Counted from the first letter of the stretch, positions 41,475 through 51,175 are shown. The stretch: DNA of 64,000 nt from Bradyrhizobium sp. AZCC 1721 (GCF_036924715.1 NZ_JAZHSB010000001.1:3773001-3837000); one strand, 5' to 3'. Numbers and translations: made by a program. Notes: generated by a model from the letters alone, not told the origin.

Positions 41475-42472
41475 GGCTGCAGCACAGCGGCGCCCGTGAT
41501 CTGCCCGGCGCGCAGTTTGGAGAGGACTTCATTCGCTTCCTGCAACGGAAACACGCTGGTGTGCGTCTTGATGCCAGCCTGCGCCGCGACCTTGAAGAAC
41601 TCGATCCCGTCGCCCCGCGTCAGGTTGGCAACCGAAAGCAGCCGCCGCTCCTCCCAGAGCATGCGGTAAGGGAACGAGGGAATGTCCGACATGTGAATGC
41701 CGGCGCAGACCACGCGCCCGCCTTTGCGCACTGCTTGCAATGCCAACGGCACCAGGGAGCCGACCGGCGCGTAGATGATAGCTGCGTCGAGCGGCACCGG
41801 AGGCTGCTCCTCCGACCGGCCGGCCCAAGCTGCGCCGAGCGATAGTGCAAGGCGCTGCGCCACGACGTCGCCCGCACGAGTGAACGCGTAGACCGAACGC
41901 CCCTGCCAGCGGGCCACCTGCGCGATGATGTGGCCGGCTGCACCAAAGCCGAAAATACCGAGATGTTTTCCATCGCCCGCCATCACCAGCGAGCGCCAGC
42001 CGATCAGGCCCGCACACAGCAAGGGAGCGACAGCGACATCGTCGTCGGCCTCGCCGAGTGGGAAGCAATAGCGCGCGTCCGCGACGAGATGCGTGGCAAA
42101 TCCGCCGTCGCGCGTGTAGCCGGTGAAGCGCGGGTGGTCGCAAAGGTTCTCACGGCCGCTCCGGCAATAGGGACAGTCGCCGCAGGTATGACCGAGCCAG
42201 GGAACGCCGACCCTTTCGCCGATCCTTAGAGACGTCACAGCGGGACCAAGAGCTTCCACCCGACCGACCACCTCGTGGCCGGGAACGATCGGGTAGGCAA
42301 TATCAGGCAGTTCTCCATCGACGACATGCAGGTCGGTCCGGCACACGCCGCACGCGCCAACCTTGATACGTACTTCGTCGGCCCCGGGCACCGGGTCCTC
42401 GCGCGGCTCAAGCCGCAGTAACGCGCCGGGCGCTTGCAGGACCATGGCGTGCATTTCGTCCGGTATCCTCAC
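41471..42472 (-). CDS. Zinc-dependent alcohol dehydrogenase (AdhA-like)
   Basis: 333 residues. Catalytic zinc ligands: Cys in GACGVCRTDLHVVDG, His-Glu in VPGHEVVGR. The structural-zinc lobe has four cysteines in CGDCPYCRSGRENLC. NAD(H) fold: KHLGIFGFGAAGHIIAQ. These are all present, so it should oxidise/reduce alcohols or aldehydes using NAD. It is the first gene of an operon with the kinase-ATPase and CHAD genes. Homologs often lie in low-oxygen-induced clusters in these bacteria, but I see no convincing FixK box upstream. Confidence 0.9.
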   Translation of the reverse strand: MRIPDEMHAMVLQAPGALLRLEPREDPVPGADEVRIKVGACGVCRTDLHVVDGELPDIAYPIVPGHEVVGRVEALGPAVTSLRIGERVGVPWLGHTCGDCPYCRSGRENLCDHPRFTGYTRDGGFATHLVADARYCFPLGEADDDVAVAPLLCAGLIGWRSLVMAGDGKHLGIFGFGAAGHIIAQVARWQGRSVYAFTRAGDVVAQRLALSLGAAWAGRSEEQPPVPLDAAIIYAPVGSLVPLALQAVRKGGRVVCAGIHMSDIPSFPYRMLWEERRLLSVANLTRGDGIEFFKVAAQAGIKTHTSVFPLQEANEVLSKLRAGQITGAAVLQP

Positions 42473-42847
42473 GCAAACATGTGCGCTCTATCCGTGACGA
42501 GCGGGTCATTCCTGAGTCCGTCAATCGAACCCACCCGAACTTTTCCTAACATGGCTACGTCGGCAGCGCAGCACCAGCCACGGCGTTTTGCCATTTCTTG
42601 AGCACATGGAACAGGAGATCGCCACATGCGCGCCCATTTATAGTGTCTCGCTCCGTCACGATCGGACCATATCTGGAATCGCTCGAAGACGCCGACATGA
42701 CAAGGGCGGGCTGGGTACGCCGGCACCTCCCGCGAAAGCAACGACCTACCCGCGCGCGCTCTCGCCGTTTTCTCCTAAGACTGCCCTGCCATCGCCGGTC
42801 GTAAAGGCCGCGTTGCGGGGCATTTTTATTGATGCCCGCCAATCGAT
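42473..42847. other. Intergenic stretch, about 375 bases
   Basis: It lies between the adh operon and the aminotransferase, both leftward, and should hold the adh promoter. I looked for a TTGA-N6-TCAA type site and found none. No coding region or RNA gene can be supported. Confidence 0.35.
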
Positions 42848-44110
42848 CTATCGATTGGATCTCGCCTCCAATTCTCGCACGGCCTTGAAGCCGTGCGAGG
42901 CTGCCTGCAGCGCCTCGTCGATATCGGATGCGCGATGCGCCGAGGACAGGAACATGTTGTGCTGGGGATGAAAGAACGCGCCGTGGCGGAGCGCGACTGA
43001 ACAGAACGTCCTACCCTTGCGTACTTCCGGATCAGCCTCGAACAGCATCAGCGGCATTTGTGGCGGGCCGCTTTGGCGGATCGCGATGCCGTGCTCGTTC
43101 GCCAACGATGCCAATCCCTCGCGCAGCCTCATGCCCATCGCACGAATATGCCCGGGCACATCCGTCTCGCGCGCGATCCGCAGCGTCGTTCGCGCTGCCG
43201 CCATCGCCACCGTGCCGCACCAGAACGACCCGGTAACGAATACCTTGGTGGCGGCTTCGCGGAAGCGGTCGTTGCCGGTAACGGCGGCCAGCGCGTAGCC
43301 GTTGGCGATCGCCTTGCTCCAGGCACACAGGTCCGGACGCACGCCGAACGCTTCCCAGCTCCCCCTGACATCGAGACGCAGGCCGGCCCGCACTTCGTCG
43401 ATGATCAAAGCGGCGTCGGCCGCGTCGCATGCCGCACGCGCGGCTGCCGCGAATTCCTTCGTCGGCAGTTCGAGATCGCGACCCATGTCGTGGCGGAAAG
43501 CCGTCACCAGGACCGCAGCGAGATCCTTGCCCGCTTCTTCGACCGCCGCACGCAGGCTCTGCACGTCGTTGTACTCGAAGTGTACCAGATGCGCGCGATC
43601 CTCGGCGGTCACGCCGGCAACGCTCGGCGAGCACCATGGCAGCGCGCCGTGATAGCTGCCACGCGCAACCAGCACCTTGCGGCGTCCGGTGCCGGCACGG
43701 GCGATCGTCACGCAGCACGTGGTCGCATCGCCGCCGTTCTTCTGAAACATCGCCCAATCGGCATGCGGCAGCTTGGCGACGAGATCCTCGGCAAGCTCCA
43801 CCATGACCTCGCCCGGGCCGTTCAAGCAGTCGCCTTTGGCGGCCTGCGCTTCAGCCGCCGCCTGAACTTCGGAATGCCGGTGGCCGAGCAGGATGGGCCC
43901 CCAACTGCACATGAAGTCGATATATTCGCGCCCGTCGACGTCGCGCACGCGACAGCCCTCCGCGGACGCGAAGAACTGCGGATAGCCTTCCGGGAGCCGC
44001 GCGGCATTCAAGTGGCCCCACATGCCGCCGGGAACGACCCGCTTGGCCCGCGCCCGCAACATGGCGTCCGCTGTGTGCGTTTCGCCCAACAGCGCCGTGT
44101 GCTCGGTCAT
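42848..44110 (-). CDS. Class III aminotransferase, glutamate-1-semialdehyde aminomutase-like
   Basis: 420 residues with PLP-dependent motifs: GGMWGHLNAARLPEGY, MCSWGPILLGHRHSEV (N-terminal substrate strip), QKNGGDATTCCVTIARAGTG (phosphate loop), ALIIDEVRAGLRLDV with the PLP-N Asp, and AWSKAIANGYALAAVTG with the Schiff-base Lys. The group (GSA aminomutases and omega-transaminases) is close to HemL in sequence, but the N-terminal half and substrate loop differ; housekeeping HemL is unlikely. Conversion of an amino acid, keto acid or amine is expected; specificity is not predictable. It stands as a single-gene unit, divergent from the DsbA-like gene. Confidence 0.85.
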   Translation of the reverse strand: MTEHTALLGETHTADAMLRARAKRVVPGGMWGHLNAARLPEGYPQFFASAEGCRVRDVDGREYIDFMCSWGPILLGHRHSEVQAAAEAQAAKGDCLNGPGEVMVELAEDLVAKLPHADWAMFQKNGGDATTCCVTIARAGTGRRKVLVARGSYHGALPWCSPSVAGVTAEDRAHLVHFEYNDVQSLRAAVEEAGKDLAAVLVTAFRHDMGRDLELPTKEFAAAARAACDAADAALIIDEVRAGLRLDVRGSWEAFGVRPDLCAWSKAIANGYALAAVTGNDRFREAATKVFVTGSFWCGTVAMAAARTTLRIARETDVPGHIRAMGMRLREGLASLANEHGIAIRQSGPPQMPLMLFEADPEVRKGRTFCSVALRHGAFFHPQHNMFLSSAHRASDIDEALQAASHGFKAVRELEARSNR

Positions 44111-44358
44111 GACGTTCTCTTGTTGTAATTCGCCGAGCAGAATAAGGACCCGGCCGCGTGGCTGGGCGGCGCAGGCGTCACACTTGCATCAAACCATCGG
44201 TCAAGACAGGCGACAACATCCCTTTGGCACGGCGCGGTCGCCAATGGCGACGGTTCCCGGTGCGCAATCAATCTGATCGGGTGGCTTTTGGCTCGCTAAG
44301 CCAATAAAAGACGCACTCCCGTCGCACGGTCGCTTGCCAAATTCGGTTCGGAGCCACG

Positions 44359-44994
44359 TTGAACGACTATCGTCCCATCGCCGTCCTCGCGCTCGTTGCA
44401 TTCGCGTCGCTCGCCTTCGCGGGCTCCGCGACGGCGCAAAGCGCGATTGCCGCCAACGTCGCCAAACCGGGATCCCTCCCCGAAATCGCCATTGGGGCTG
44501 CCAAGGCGCCGGTGACCATCACCGAATATTCTTCGATGAGTTGCCCGCATTGCGCGGCGTTCAGCCAAAATGTGCTTCCGATGCTGCGTTCGAAATACAT
44601 CGACACCGGCAAGGTACGCTTCGTGTTCCGCGAATTTCCACTCGACATCAAAGCTGCCGCAGCCTCGATACTGGCGCGCTGCGCCGGCAAGGGCGATTCC
44701 GAAAGATACCTCAGCGCAGTCGAGACCCTGTTCAAGCTGCAGGAACGCCTGATGGCGCAGACCAAGGATACGCTGATCTACGTCGGCAAATTGCATGGAA
44801 TGAGCGAGCAGGAAGTCGAGACCTGCGAGCAGGATCAGGCGCAATTCGACAAGCTTACCGCCGACCAACAATACGCTTATAGCGAGTTGAAGGTTACCTC
44901 GACGCCGACTTTCTTCCTCAACGGCGTGCGGCTGCAGGGCTCGATGTCGTTCGAGGAGCTGGAAGAACGGCTCAAGCCGCTGCTGATGAAGTAA
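44359..44994 (+). CDS. DsbA-family thiol oxidoreductase
   Basis: 211 residues. Signal peptide at residues 1-27 (VLALVAFASLAFAGS, cut after ATA). Thioredoxin fold with catalytic CPHC in YSSMSCPHCAAFSQN, the helical insert, and the cis-Pro loop TSTPTFFLNGV. The redox partner DsbB is not visible nearby. The start codon seems to be TTG at 44359. It probably catalyses disulfide formation or isomerisation in the periplasm. It lies 85 bases before the Bug-type binding protein. Confidence 0.9.
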   Translation: MNDYRPIAVLALVAFASLAFAGSATAQSAIAANVAKPGSLPEIAIGAAKAPVTITEYSSMSCPHCAAFSQNVLPMLRSKYIDTGKVRFVFREFPLDIKAAAASILARCAGKGDSERYLSAVETLFKLQERLMAQTKDTLIYVGKLHGMSEQEVETCEQDQAQFDKLTADQQYAYSELKVTSTPTFFLNGVRLQGSMSFEELEERLKPLLMK

Positions 44995-45079
44995 CGCTCG
45001 CCGGCCGTCGCAATAACCCCTTGTCCGGCGTCGCGGCCTCGCCGATGATGGTCCCAACAAACATATTGGGGAGAGCGCC

Positions 45080-46048
45080 ATGGCCACGGCTTTGCGGGTC
45101 TTGTTGGCAACCGCGTGGTTGCTATCCGGTGTCCTGGCGTCGTCGGCGCAAAACTATCCAAGCAAGCCGGTGCGCGTCGTGGTCGGCTTCCCAGCGGGCG
45201 GACCGACCGATGCCATCGCCCGTATCGTGGCGCAGAAGCTCACCGACCATCTCGGCCAGCAATTCTTCGTCGAGAACATCGGCGGCGCCGGCGGCAACAC
45301 GGCAGCCGGCCAGGTCGCGCGCGTGACGCCGGACGGCTACACCATCATGGTGGTCAGCACCGGATTTGTCGTCAATCCCAGCCTCTATGCCAAGGTGCCA
45401 TACGATCCGGTCAAGGATTTCGCGCCGGTAACGTTGGTCGCGGTTTCGCCGAATGTCGTCGTGGTCAACCCGCAGGTGCCGGCCAAAACGTTGCCGGAAC
45501 TGGTGCAGCTCGTCAGGGACAAGCCCGGCAAATACAGCTTTGCCGGCCCCGGCGTCGGATCGACGCCGCATCTGGGTGGCGAGCTGTTTCGGTTGGCTTT
45601 CAAGCTTGACCTGGTCCACGTCCCGTTCACGGGCGCTGCCCCGGCTATTCAGGCGACCATCGGGGGGCACACGCCGATCGCCTTTACCGCGCTGCCGCCT
45701 GCTCTCTCGGCGGTGCAGAGCGGACAATTGCGCGCGCTTGCTGTGGCTTCGACCGAGCGGGCCGCAGGCCTGCCTGACGTACCAACCTTCGCCGAACAGG
45801 GCATCAAGGATCAGGAGGCCGACACACTCACCGGGATCGTCGCCCCCGCAGGGACGCCGAAAGAAATCGTCGATTTGCTTCACCGTGAGATTGCCAGGAT
45901 TGTCGCACAGCCGGACGTGACGCAACGCCTCACGACGCTCGGCTTCAAGGCGATCGCGAATACGCCAGATCAGTTCGGCGCGCGCATCAGGCTGGAGATG
46001 GATAAGTGGGGCAAGGTGGTACGCGATGCAAAGCTGCGGATCGAGTAG
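45080..46048 (+). CDS. Bug-type (TctC) tripartite tricarboxylate transporter substrate-binding protein
   Basis: 322 residues, signal peptide at the start (ALRVLLATAWLLSGVLAS). Bug-family landmarks: NYPSKPVRVVVGFPAGGPTD, VENIGGAGGNTAAGQVAR, TPDGYTIMVVSTGF, YDPVKDFAPVTLVA, the FAGPGVGSTPHLGGELF pocket, and PDVPTFAEQGIKD near the end. Such proteins bind small organic acids; the matching TctA/TctB membrane genes are not in the window, as usual for this expanded family. GGGAGA precedes the ATG. The ligand cannot be predicted. Confidence 0.92.
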   Translation: MATALRVLLATAWLLSGVLASSAQNYPSKPVRVVVGFPAGGPTDAIARIVAQKLTDHLGQQFFVENIGGAGGNTAAGQVARVTPDGYTIMVVSTGFVVNPSLYAKVPYDPVKDFAPVTLVAVSPNVVVVNPQVPAKTLPELVQLVRDKPGKYSFAGPGVGSTPHLGGELFRLAFKLDLVHVPFTGAAPAIQATIGGHTPIAFTALPPALSAVQSGQLRALAVASTERAAGLPDVPTFAEQGIKDQEADTLTGIVAPAGTPKEIVDLLHREIARIVAQPDVTQRLTTLGFKAIANTPDQFGARIRLEMDKWGKVVRDAKLRIE

Positions 46049-46053
46049 TGTGC

Positions 46054-46344
46054 TCAGCGCGTCCCGTTCGACGTCGGCCGATCCGTAACCGCGTCCACCA
46101 TCCTGATGAAGGTCAAGCCGATACGATTGTTCTGGATCCATGCGACCCGGCACTCGTGCACGATCGACGGATCCTTTGCCATCACCAGGCGAAAGTGCTG
46201 CGGGACGAAGGCCGGATTGTCGACATCGATCGCAGCGCCCTCGCGCGAGATGTTCCGCACCACGCAGCGCATCACGGAGCCACCCGACGAAACATAGGCA
46301 GGCTCCTCGATCTCCGTGCGCGGAAACTTTCGTCGCTCTTCCAT
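46054..46344 (-). CDS. PilZ domain protein
   Basis: 96 residues. c-di-GMP-binding signatures are present: MEERRKFPRTEIEEPAYV (RxxxR) and RNISREGAAIDVD (N-x-S-x-x-G, the second motif). The middle HECRVAWIQNNRIGLTFI is the usual PilZ ending. The protein is a stand-alone PilZ adapter. It ends 6 bases from the Bug gene's stop, in convergent orientation. Confidence 0.88.
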   Translation of the reverse strand: MEERRKFPRTEIEEPAYVSSGGSVMRCVVRNISREGAAIDVDNPAFVPQHFRLVMAKDPSIVHECRVAWIQNNRIGLTFIRMVDAVTDRPTSNGTR

Positions 46345-46592
46345 CCCGTCTGTCCCATCCCGGATCGATTCCGGTCAAACTGTTAGGCTAGCGCAAAACC
46401 TTAAACAAATCGGACGTGTTCGCCGTACGGACCTCATTGTGCAAAGCGGCACGAAATCCCCATCGCCTACGCGCAGGCGTGCTCCGCGTCGCCATGGACT
46501 TGCCGATCGTGGCGATGGCGCGATAGCCTTAATCTACTGATCACTATCTACTGGTCACTGGCACGCGAACGCGACGAACCGGCAGGCTGGCC

Positions 46593-47789
46593 TTGAATAC
46601 ACCGATCGCAAACTCTGCCGATCTTGCGGGCGACCAGGCAGTGATCGCCCGGGCCGAGGCCATACGTTCTGATGTCGCAGCCGCTTCCGACGACATCGAG
46701 GCCGCGCGGCGGCTGCCGCCCACGCTGCTCGACAAGCTGCACGACGCGCAATTATTCCGTCTGTTGCTGCCCCGCTCGACCAACGGGATCGAAACCGATC
46801 CGGTGACTTTCTTCCACGTCATCGAAACCATTGCCAAGGCCGATGCTTCCACCGCCTGGTGTCTCAGCCAGGCCGGCGGTTGCGCGATGTCGGCGGCCTA
46901 TCTCGACCTGCCGGTGGCGCAGGCGATCTTTGGCGATCCGCGCGCCGTACTAGCGTGGGGCCCCGGCCCCAGGGTTCGCGCGGTCGAATGCGACGGCGGC
47001 TACCGGGTAACCGGCGTCTGGTCCTTTGCATCCGGCGGCCGGCACGCGACCTGGCTCGGCGCGCATTGCCCGATCTATGCGGCCGACGGTTCGCCCAGAT
47101 ACGACGCCAATGGAGCCCCGCTCGAGCGCACCATGCTGGTACGCGCCGAAGACGTCGAGTGGACCGACATCTGGAACACCGTGGGCCTGCGCGGTACCGC
47201 CAGCGACCAGTTCGCGCTCAACGACTTTTTCGTACGCGCCGACCATTCGATTACGCGTGAGTTCGACCGGGAATGCCGCGAGCGCGGCCCGCTCTACCGC
47301 ATGAGCAACCACACCTGCTATCAGGTCGGCTTTGCCGGTGTCGCCTGCGGCATCGCCCGCACCGCCCTCGACAACTTCGTCGATACGATGCGTAACAAGG
47401 TGCCGCGTGGCGCGAGGATCTCGTTGCGGGATAATGCCGTGGTCCAGTGCAACCTCGCCCAGGCGGAAGTTAATCTCCGCGCCGCGCGGGGCTACGTGTT
47501 GCAATCGATGGCCGACACCTGGAAGGATCTCACCGCGGGCGCCACCATCACGGTCGCGCAGCGCATGAACATCCGCATGGCCTCGACCCATGCCATCCAC
47601 AAGGCGCGCGAGGCGGTCGACTTTGCCTACAACGCCGCTGGCGCGACCGCGATCTTCGAAGACCATCCGCTGGAGCGGCGGTTCCGCGACATCCATACTG
47701 TGACCCAGCAGTTGCAAGGCCAGCTCAGGCATTTTGAAACCGTCGGCGCCTGGATGATGGGCGTCGATACGGACCTTAGCTTTGTTTAG
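46593..47789 (+). CDS. Acyl-CoA-dehydrogenase-fold flavoenzyme (hydroxylase / monooxygenase type)
   Basis: 398 residues. Acyl_CoA_dh_N-like start ARRLPPTLLDKLHDAQLFRL, middle domain with GGYRVTGVWSFASGG and GLRGTASDQFALNDFFV (the beta domain that stacks FAD/FMN), and a C-terminal four-helix bundle CGIARTALDNFVDTMR and MASTHAIHKAREAVDFAYNA. This is the HpaB/DszC/SfnC branch of flavin-dependent monooxygenases. A separate flavin reductase would be needed and is not adjacent. The start is a TTG at 46593. It is cotranscribed with the VOC gene, 11 bases downstream. Confidence 0.85.
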   Translation: MNTPIANSADLAGDQAVIARAEAIRSDVAAASDDIEAARRLPPTLLDKLHDAQLFRLLLPRSTNGIETDPVTFFHVIETIAKADASTAWCLSQAGGCAMSAAYLDLPVAQAIFGDPRAVLAWGPGPRVRAVECDGGYRVTGVWSFASGGRHATWLGAHCPIYAADGSPRYDANGAPLERTMLVRAEDVEWTDIWNTVGLRGTASDQFALNDFFVRADHSITREFDRECRERGPLYRMSNHTCYQVGFAGVACGIARTALDNFVDTMRNKVPRGARISLRDNAVVQCNLAQAEVNLRAARGYVLQSMADTWKDLTAGATITVAQRMNIRMASTHAIHKAREAVDFAYNAAGATAIFEDHPLERRFRDIHTVTQQLQGQLRHFETVGAWMMGVDTDLSFV

Positions 47790-47800
47790 GGAGAGCGACC

Positions 47801-48202
47801 ATGGGACTTGGCGGATTGCAGCATTACACCATCGAGCCCGCCGATCTTGAGCGCACCAAGGATTTCTATTGCGATGTGCTCGGGCTGGAAAACGGCGATC
47901 GCCCGCCGCTCGATTTCCCCGGCTATTGGCTCTATTCCGGCGGCACGGCCACGGTGCATCTGATGGGCACGCGCAAGCCGCGTGAGGGCATCGTCGTCCG
48001 TGGTACCGAGAAGAAGTATGAGGATACCGGCCGGCTTGACCATATCGCCTTTGCCGCCACCGACGTTGAGGGCATGCGCAAGCGGCTGCAGTCGAAAGGC
48101 GTCAAATTCCACGAGAGCGTCGTGCCGCGCACCGGCGACATCCAGTTCTTTCTCTACGATCCCGATGGCGTCGGCGTGGAGCTGAACTTTCCGAAAACCT
48201 AA
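47801..48202 (+). CDS. VOC family (glyoxalase/dioxygenase-like) protein
   Basis: 133 residues, with GGAGAGCGACC before the ATG. Two beta-alpha-beta-beta-beta units: LQHYTIEPADLERTKDFYCD then YWLYSGGTATVHLMG, and GRLDHIAFAATDVEGMRKRL then QFFLYDPDGVGVELNFP. Metal-ligand candidates are His7/8, His57, His79 and Glu128. In this setting, after a flavin monooxygenase, it may be a ring-cleavage or isomerase-like enzyme. Reaction unknown. Confidence 0.88.
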   Translation: MGLGGLQHYTIEPADLERTKDFYCDVLGLENGDRPPLDFPGYWLYSGGTATVHLMGTRKPREGIVVRGTEKKYEDTGRLDHIAFAATDVEGMRKRLQSKGVKFHESVVPRTGDIQFFLYDPDGVGVELNFPKT

Positions 48203-48496
48203 GGCCTGCGCCCCGCCTGGGTCCGGGCTCGACTGGCTGAGCCGTGCCTGTCAGACGAGCAGGGCACAGCAGCGCCAAGGCCGCACGTGATGTTGGGGTG
48301 CAACACTACCGATGAAAGACTGAAGTTCCCGACAACGCCGCAAGTCAGCCACGACTAAGGCGCGAGTTGGTCCGGTTTTCTTCATCATTGCAATGAGATT
48401 GGAGGAGCCGCGCCGCTGCGGCAGAATAGCCGGGTGCCGCGCCTTTCAACCTACCCCAGGGCAGGCGTGCCCGGCTATTCGTCCGACCAACCCGCT

Positions 48497-49264
48497 TTAG
48501 TCGAGCCCGCGCTCGTGGCTCAGGTTGACCATTTCCTGAATGAAGACCGCCTTTTGCTTGTCGTCCAGGGTGGCAAATAGCGGCTCGGCGGCATCGGCCA
48601 CGTTGCGCTGATCGACGGCGCGATCATTGAGAAATTGAGCCTCATTGCGCATCTGCTCGATGATGTCGTCGGGAGGATCGCGTTTGGCGCGCGCGACACG
48701 GAGATTGAGCCGGTCGGCACCGTTATGGCCGAGATAGTGCATCGCACTGTTGAACGCGGCCCAATGCTTCTCCTGCTCGGGCGTGAGATTTAGCTCCTTC
48801 TTGATCCGCTCGATATTGGCGTCGCTGTTGGCGACGATCTGTTCGGCCGTCAGTTGCGGCGCGCCGGTCTGGGTGAGGACGGCCGGCTGCTGCGGTTGTT
48901 GCTGCTTTGCGGTCTTCGTCGCTTTGGACCCCTTCGAAGGCTTCGCGGTATCGCCCTGCTTGGAAGCCTCGCCTTGTTTGGAATCCTTCGCCGCCGGTGC
49001 CTGTCCGCCCTTGTTGTTATTGTTGCCTCCGGTCAGGACACCGGTGACACCGGTGACCACGCCGACGACGCCGCCGATCGCGCCGCCCAGCACGCCGCCG
49101 ACTGGGCCGGCAGCCTTGTTGCCTTCGCGCGCCCCTTGTTGCACGCCCTGCACCAGCCCTTGCGCGTTCGCGGTCGCACATGTGCCAAGAGCCAGCACGG
49201 CTATGGCGCCAAGTACAAAACACCAACGCGACGGCGTCGGCGCAAGCTGCTGAGGACGTGTCAT
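48497..49264 (-). CDS. LTXXQ (Spy/CpxP-like) periplasmic protein
   Basis: 255 residues. Signal peptide at residues 12-34 (CFVLGAIAVLALGTCATANA), a glycine-rich hydrophobic stretch GGVLGGAIGGVVGVVTGVTG, a Lys/Gln-rich linker, then the LTXXQ domain: IERIKKELNLTPEQEKHWAA near residue 160 and later ATLDDKQKAVFIQEMVNL. The domain fold is an all-alpha hairpin, as in Spy chaperones. The central glycine stretch may insert in or associate with membranes. No cotranscribed partner. Confidence 0.85.
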   Translation of the reverse strand: MTRPQQLAPTPSRWCFVLGAIAVLALGTCATANAQGLVQGVQQGAREGNKAAGPVGGVLGGAIGGVVGVVTGVTGVLTGGNNNNKGGQAPAAKDSKQGEASKQGDTAKPSKGSKATKTAKQQQPQQPAVLTQTGAPQLTAEQIVANSDANIERIKKELNLTPEQEKHWAAFNSAMHYLGHNGADRLNLRVARAKRDPPDDIIEQMRNEAQFLNDRAVDQRNVADAAEPLFATLDDKQKAVFIQEMVNLSHERGLD

Positions 49265-49721
49265 TGTCGGGTCTCCATGGTCCGATCGAGAAATTTTCCA
49301 CGCGCAATCGCCAAGGCGCGCGAGAATCCCTCTTTGCCTAAACTATCGTTTCCGCCCCAAACTCGTCCACCGCTGCGCCGGACGGTTCCCGGCAGGAAAC
49401 AGCTTCCGGGCAAAGGCGTTAGACGCGCGTTCGATCGACTGCAGCGCATTTGCGCACCTGCTCGAGCACAAAGTGTGCGGCGCAATATTGCCGCGTCGAT
49501 TATTGACGATGCCGATGCCACGACATCGTCGCTCCCGCGGCCCGGAATTTCCACGCAACGTTAGTTCAATGACGGCGGCCGCTGTGTTTTCTCGACAGAT
49601 GCAAACAATTCTGGTCTGATCCGATTACAAAATCTCCGCTGGCGGCCGCCTCGATGCAGCTCCCCTCCGGACGGAGAAGAATAATAAGAAGCAAAATCTG
49701 GCTCAGCAAAGAGGAAACGCT
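49265..49721. other. Intergenic stretch, about 455 bases
   Basis: Divergent region between the LTXXQ gene and the ABC operon. It should hold promoters for both. I see no gene, no strong palindrome and no RNA. GAGGAAAC precedes the operon's first start. Confidence 0.35.
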
Positions 49722-51063
49722 ATGTCACGCAGGAAGCTTTCTCGCCGACAATTCGTTGCTGCGACAGCGCTATCATCCGCAGCGCTCATCACCGCGCCCT
49801 ATGTGCGCGGCGCCCACGCCGCCGGTAAGCTCTCGATCGGTTTCTGGGACCACTGGGTTCCCGGCGCCAACAAGGCCTCGACAGATATCGTCAATGCCTG
49901 GAAGGAGAAGGAGAAGGTCGAGGTTCAGATCGACTACATCCCGAGCCAGGGAAACAAGAACCTGCTCACCATCGCAGCCGAAGCACAGGCGAAATCCGGC
50001 CACGATATTCTCGCCATGCCAACCTGGTGGCCGCATGCGCAGGCCGAGCTGCTGGAACCCATGAACGACGTCATGGAAGGCCTCATCAAGCAGAACGGCG
50101 AACCCAACGGTACCGTGAAATATCTCGGCCAGTCCAAAGGCAAATGGCTCGCCGTGCCCGCGAGCGTCGGCAGCCAGATCAAGGGGCCCTGTTCCCGCAT
50201 CGATCTGATGAAGCAGCATGCCGGCATCGACGTGCAAGCACTGTATCCTGCCGGTGCCCCGCCGAAGGCCGATAGCTGGACCCTGGACACCTTCCTCAAG
50301 GCCGCGGAGGCTTGCCAGAAAGGCGGCGTTCCGTTCGGCATCGGACTTGGCGAGACCAGCGACAACGTCGATACAGCGGGCGCAATCTTCCAGTCGTTCG
50401 GTGCAGCCCTCGTCGATGAGAAGGGTAACGTCACCGTCAAGACCGATGCGGTACGCCAGGCACTGGAATTCTACAAGAAGCTGATCTCCTTCCTGCCGCC
50501 GGAGCGCCGGCGCCTGGGATGACTCCTCCAACAACAAATGGCTGGTCTCCGGCAGGGGCGCCATGGTCATGAACCCGCCGAGCGCCTGGGCGGTCGCCAA
50601 GCGCGACGCACCGCAGGTGGCCGAGCAGTGCTGGACTCATGGCTTCCCGGCCGGACCGAAGGGCCGCTACGCGCCGTACCTCTCCTACTTCTGGGGCACC
50701 TGGTCGTTCTCCAAGAACAAGGAAGCGGCCAAGAGCGTGCTCAGGGCGCTTTCGCAACCGGATGCGATCGAGAAGATGTGCGTGGCGAGCGGAGGCTACG
50801 ATCTGCCCTGCTACGAAAAACTAACCACGCTGAAGGTCTGGCAGGAGGAAGGGCCGCCAAAGGGCACGCTCTACCACTATCCGAACCCGCACAACCATCA
50901 GACCCTTTCGATCGCCGCGGCACCGGCCCCACCGAAGATCGCACAGCAGATCTACACGCAGGCGACCCTGACCAAGATGTGCCTGCGCTATCATCAGGGT
51001 GAAGCGATGGAAAAGGTGCTCGCCTGGGCCGAAGGTGAGTGCGAAGGCTTCATGCGGAGCTGA
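49722..51063 (+). pseudogene. Carbohydrate-type ABC transporter substrate-binding protein, one-base frameshift
   Basis: A Tat-type signal RRKLSRRQFVAATALSSAAL starts the protein, then KLSIGFWDHWVPGANKA and EAQAKSGHDILAMPTWW, typical of family-1 solute-binding proteins (~445 residues). At SFLPP (near 50500) the frame is broken: CCGCCGGAGCGCC carries an extra G; without it the sequence reads SAGAWDDSSNNKWLVSGRGA and continues MVMNPPSAWAVAKRDAPQVA to YEKLTTLKVWQEEGPPKG and the end at 51063. Both halves are well conserved and the downstream operon genes are intact, so this may be a recent mutation or a sequencing error. Confidence 0.85.
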
Positions 51064-51079
51064 CGGACGGGGATACCCT

Positions 51080-51105
51080 GGCGGCCTGCCTGATCGCAGG
51101 CCGCC
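51080..51105 (+). terminator. Strong intercistronic hairpin between binding-protein and permease genes
   Basis: GGCGGCCTGC (51080) pairs perfectly with GCAGGCCGCC (51096) around a CTGATC loop, without a T-run. Hairpins here typically stabilise the upstream message and reduce downstream expression, giving more binding protein than permease. Confidence 0.65.
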
Positions 51106-51175
51106 ATTTCCCTATCCGCCTTCAATCGTAGGCCCGGCAAAGCCGACAGAAACGTATCAGGGATGAAAACACACC

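Noticed and set aside
42473..42560. FixK/FNR box before the alcohol dehydrogenase operon
   Set aside because: I looked for TTGA-N6-TCAA because homologous operons are often oxygen regulated, but no acceptable match is present.
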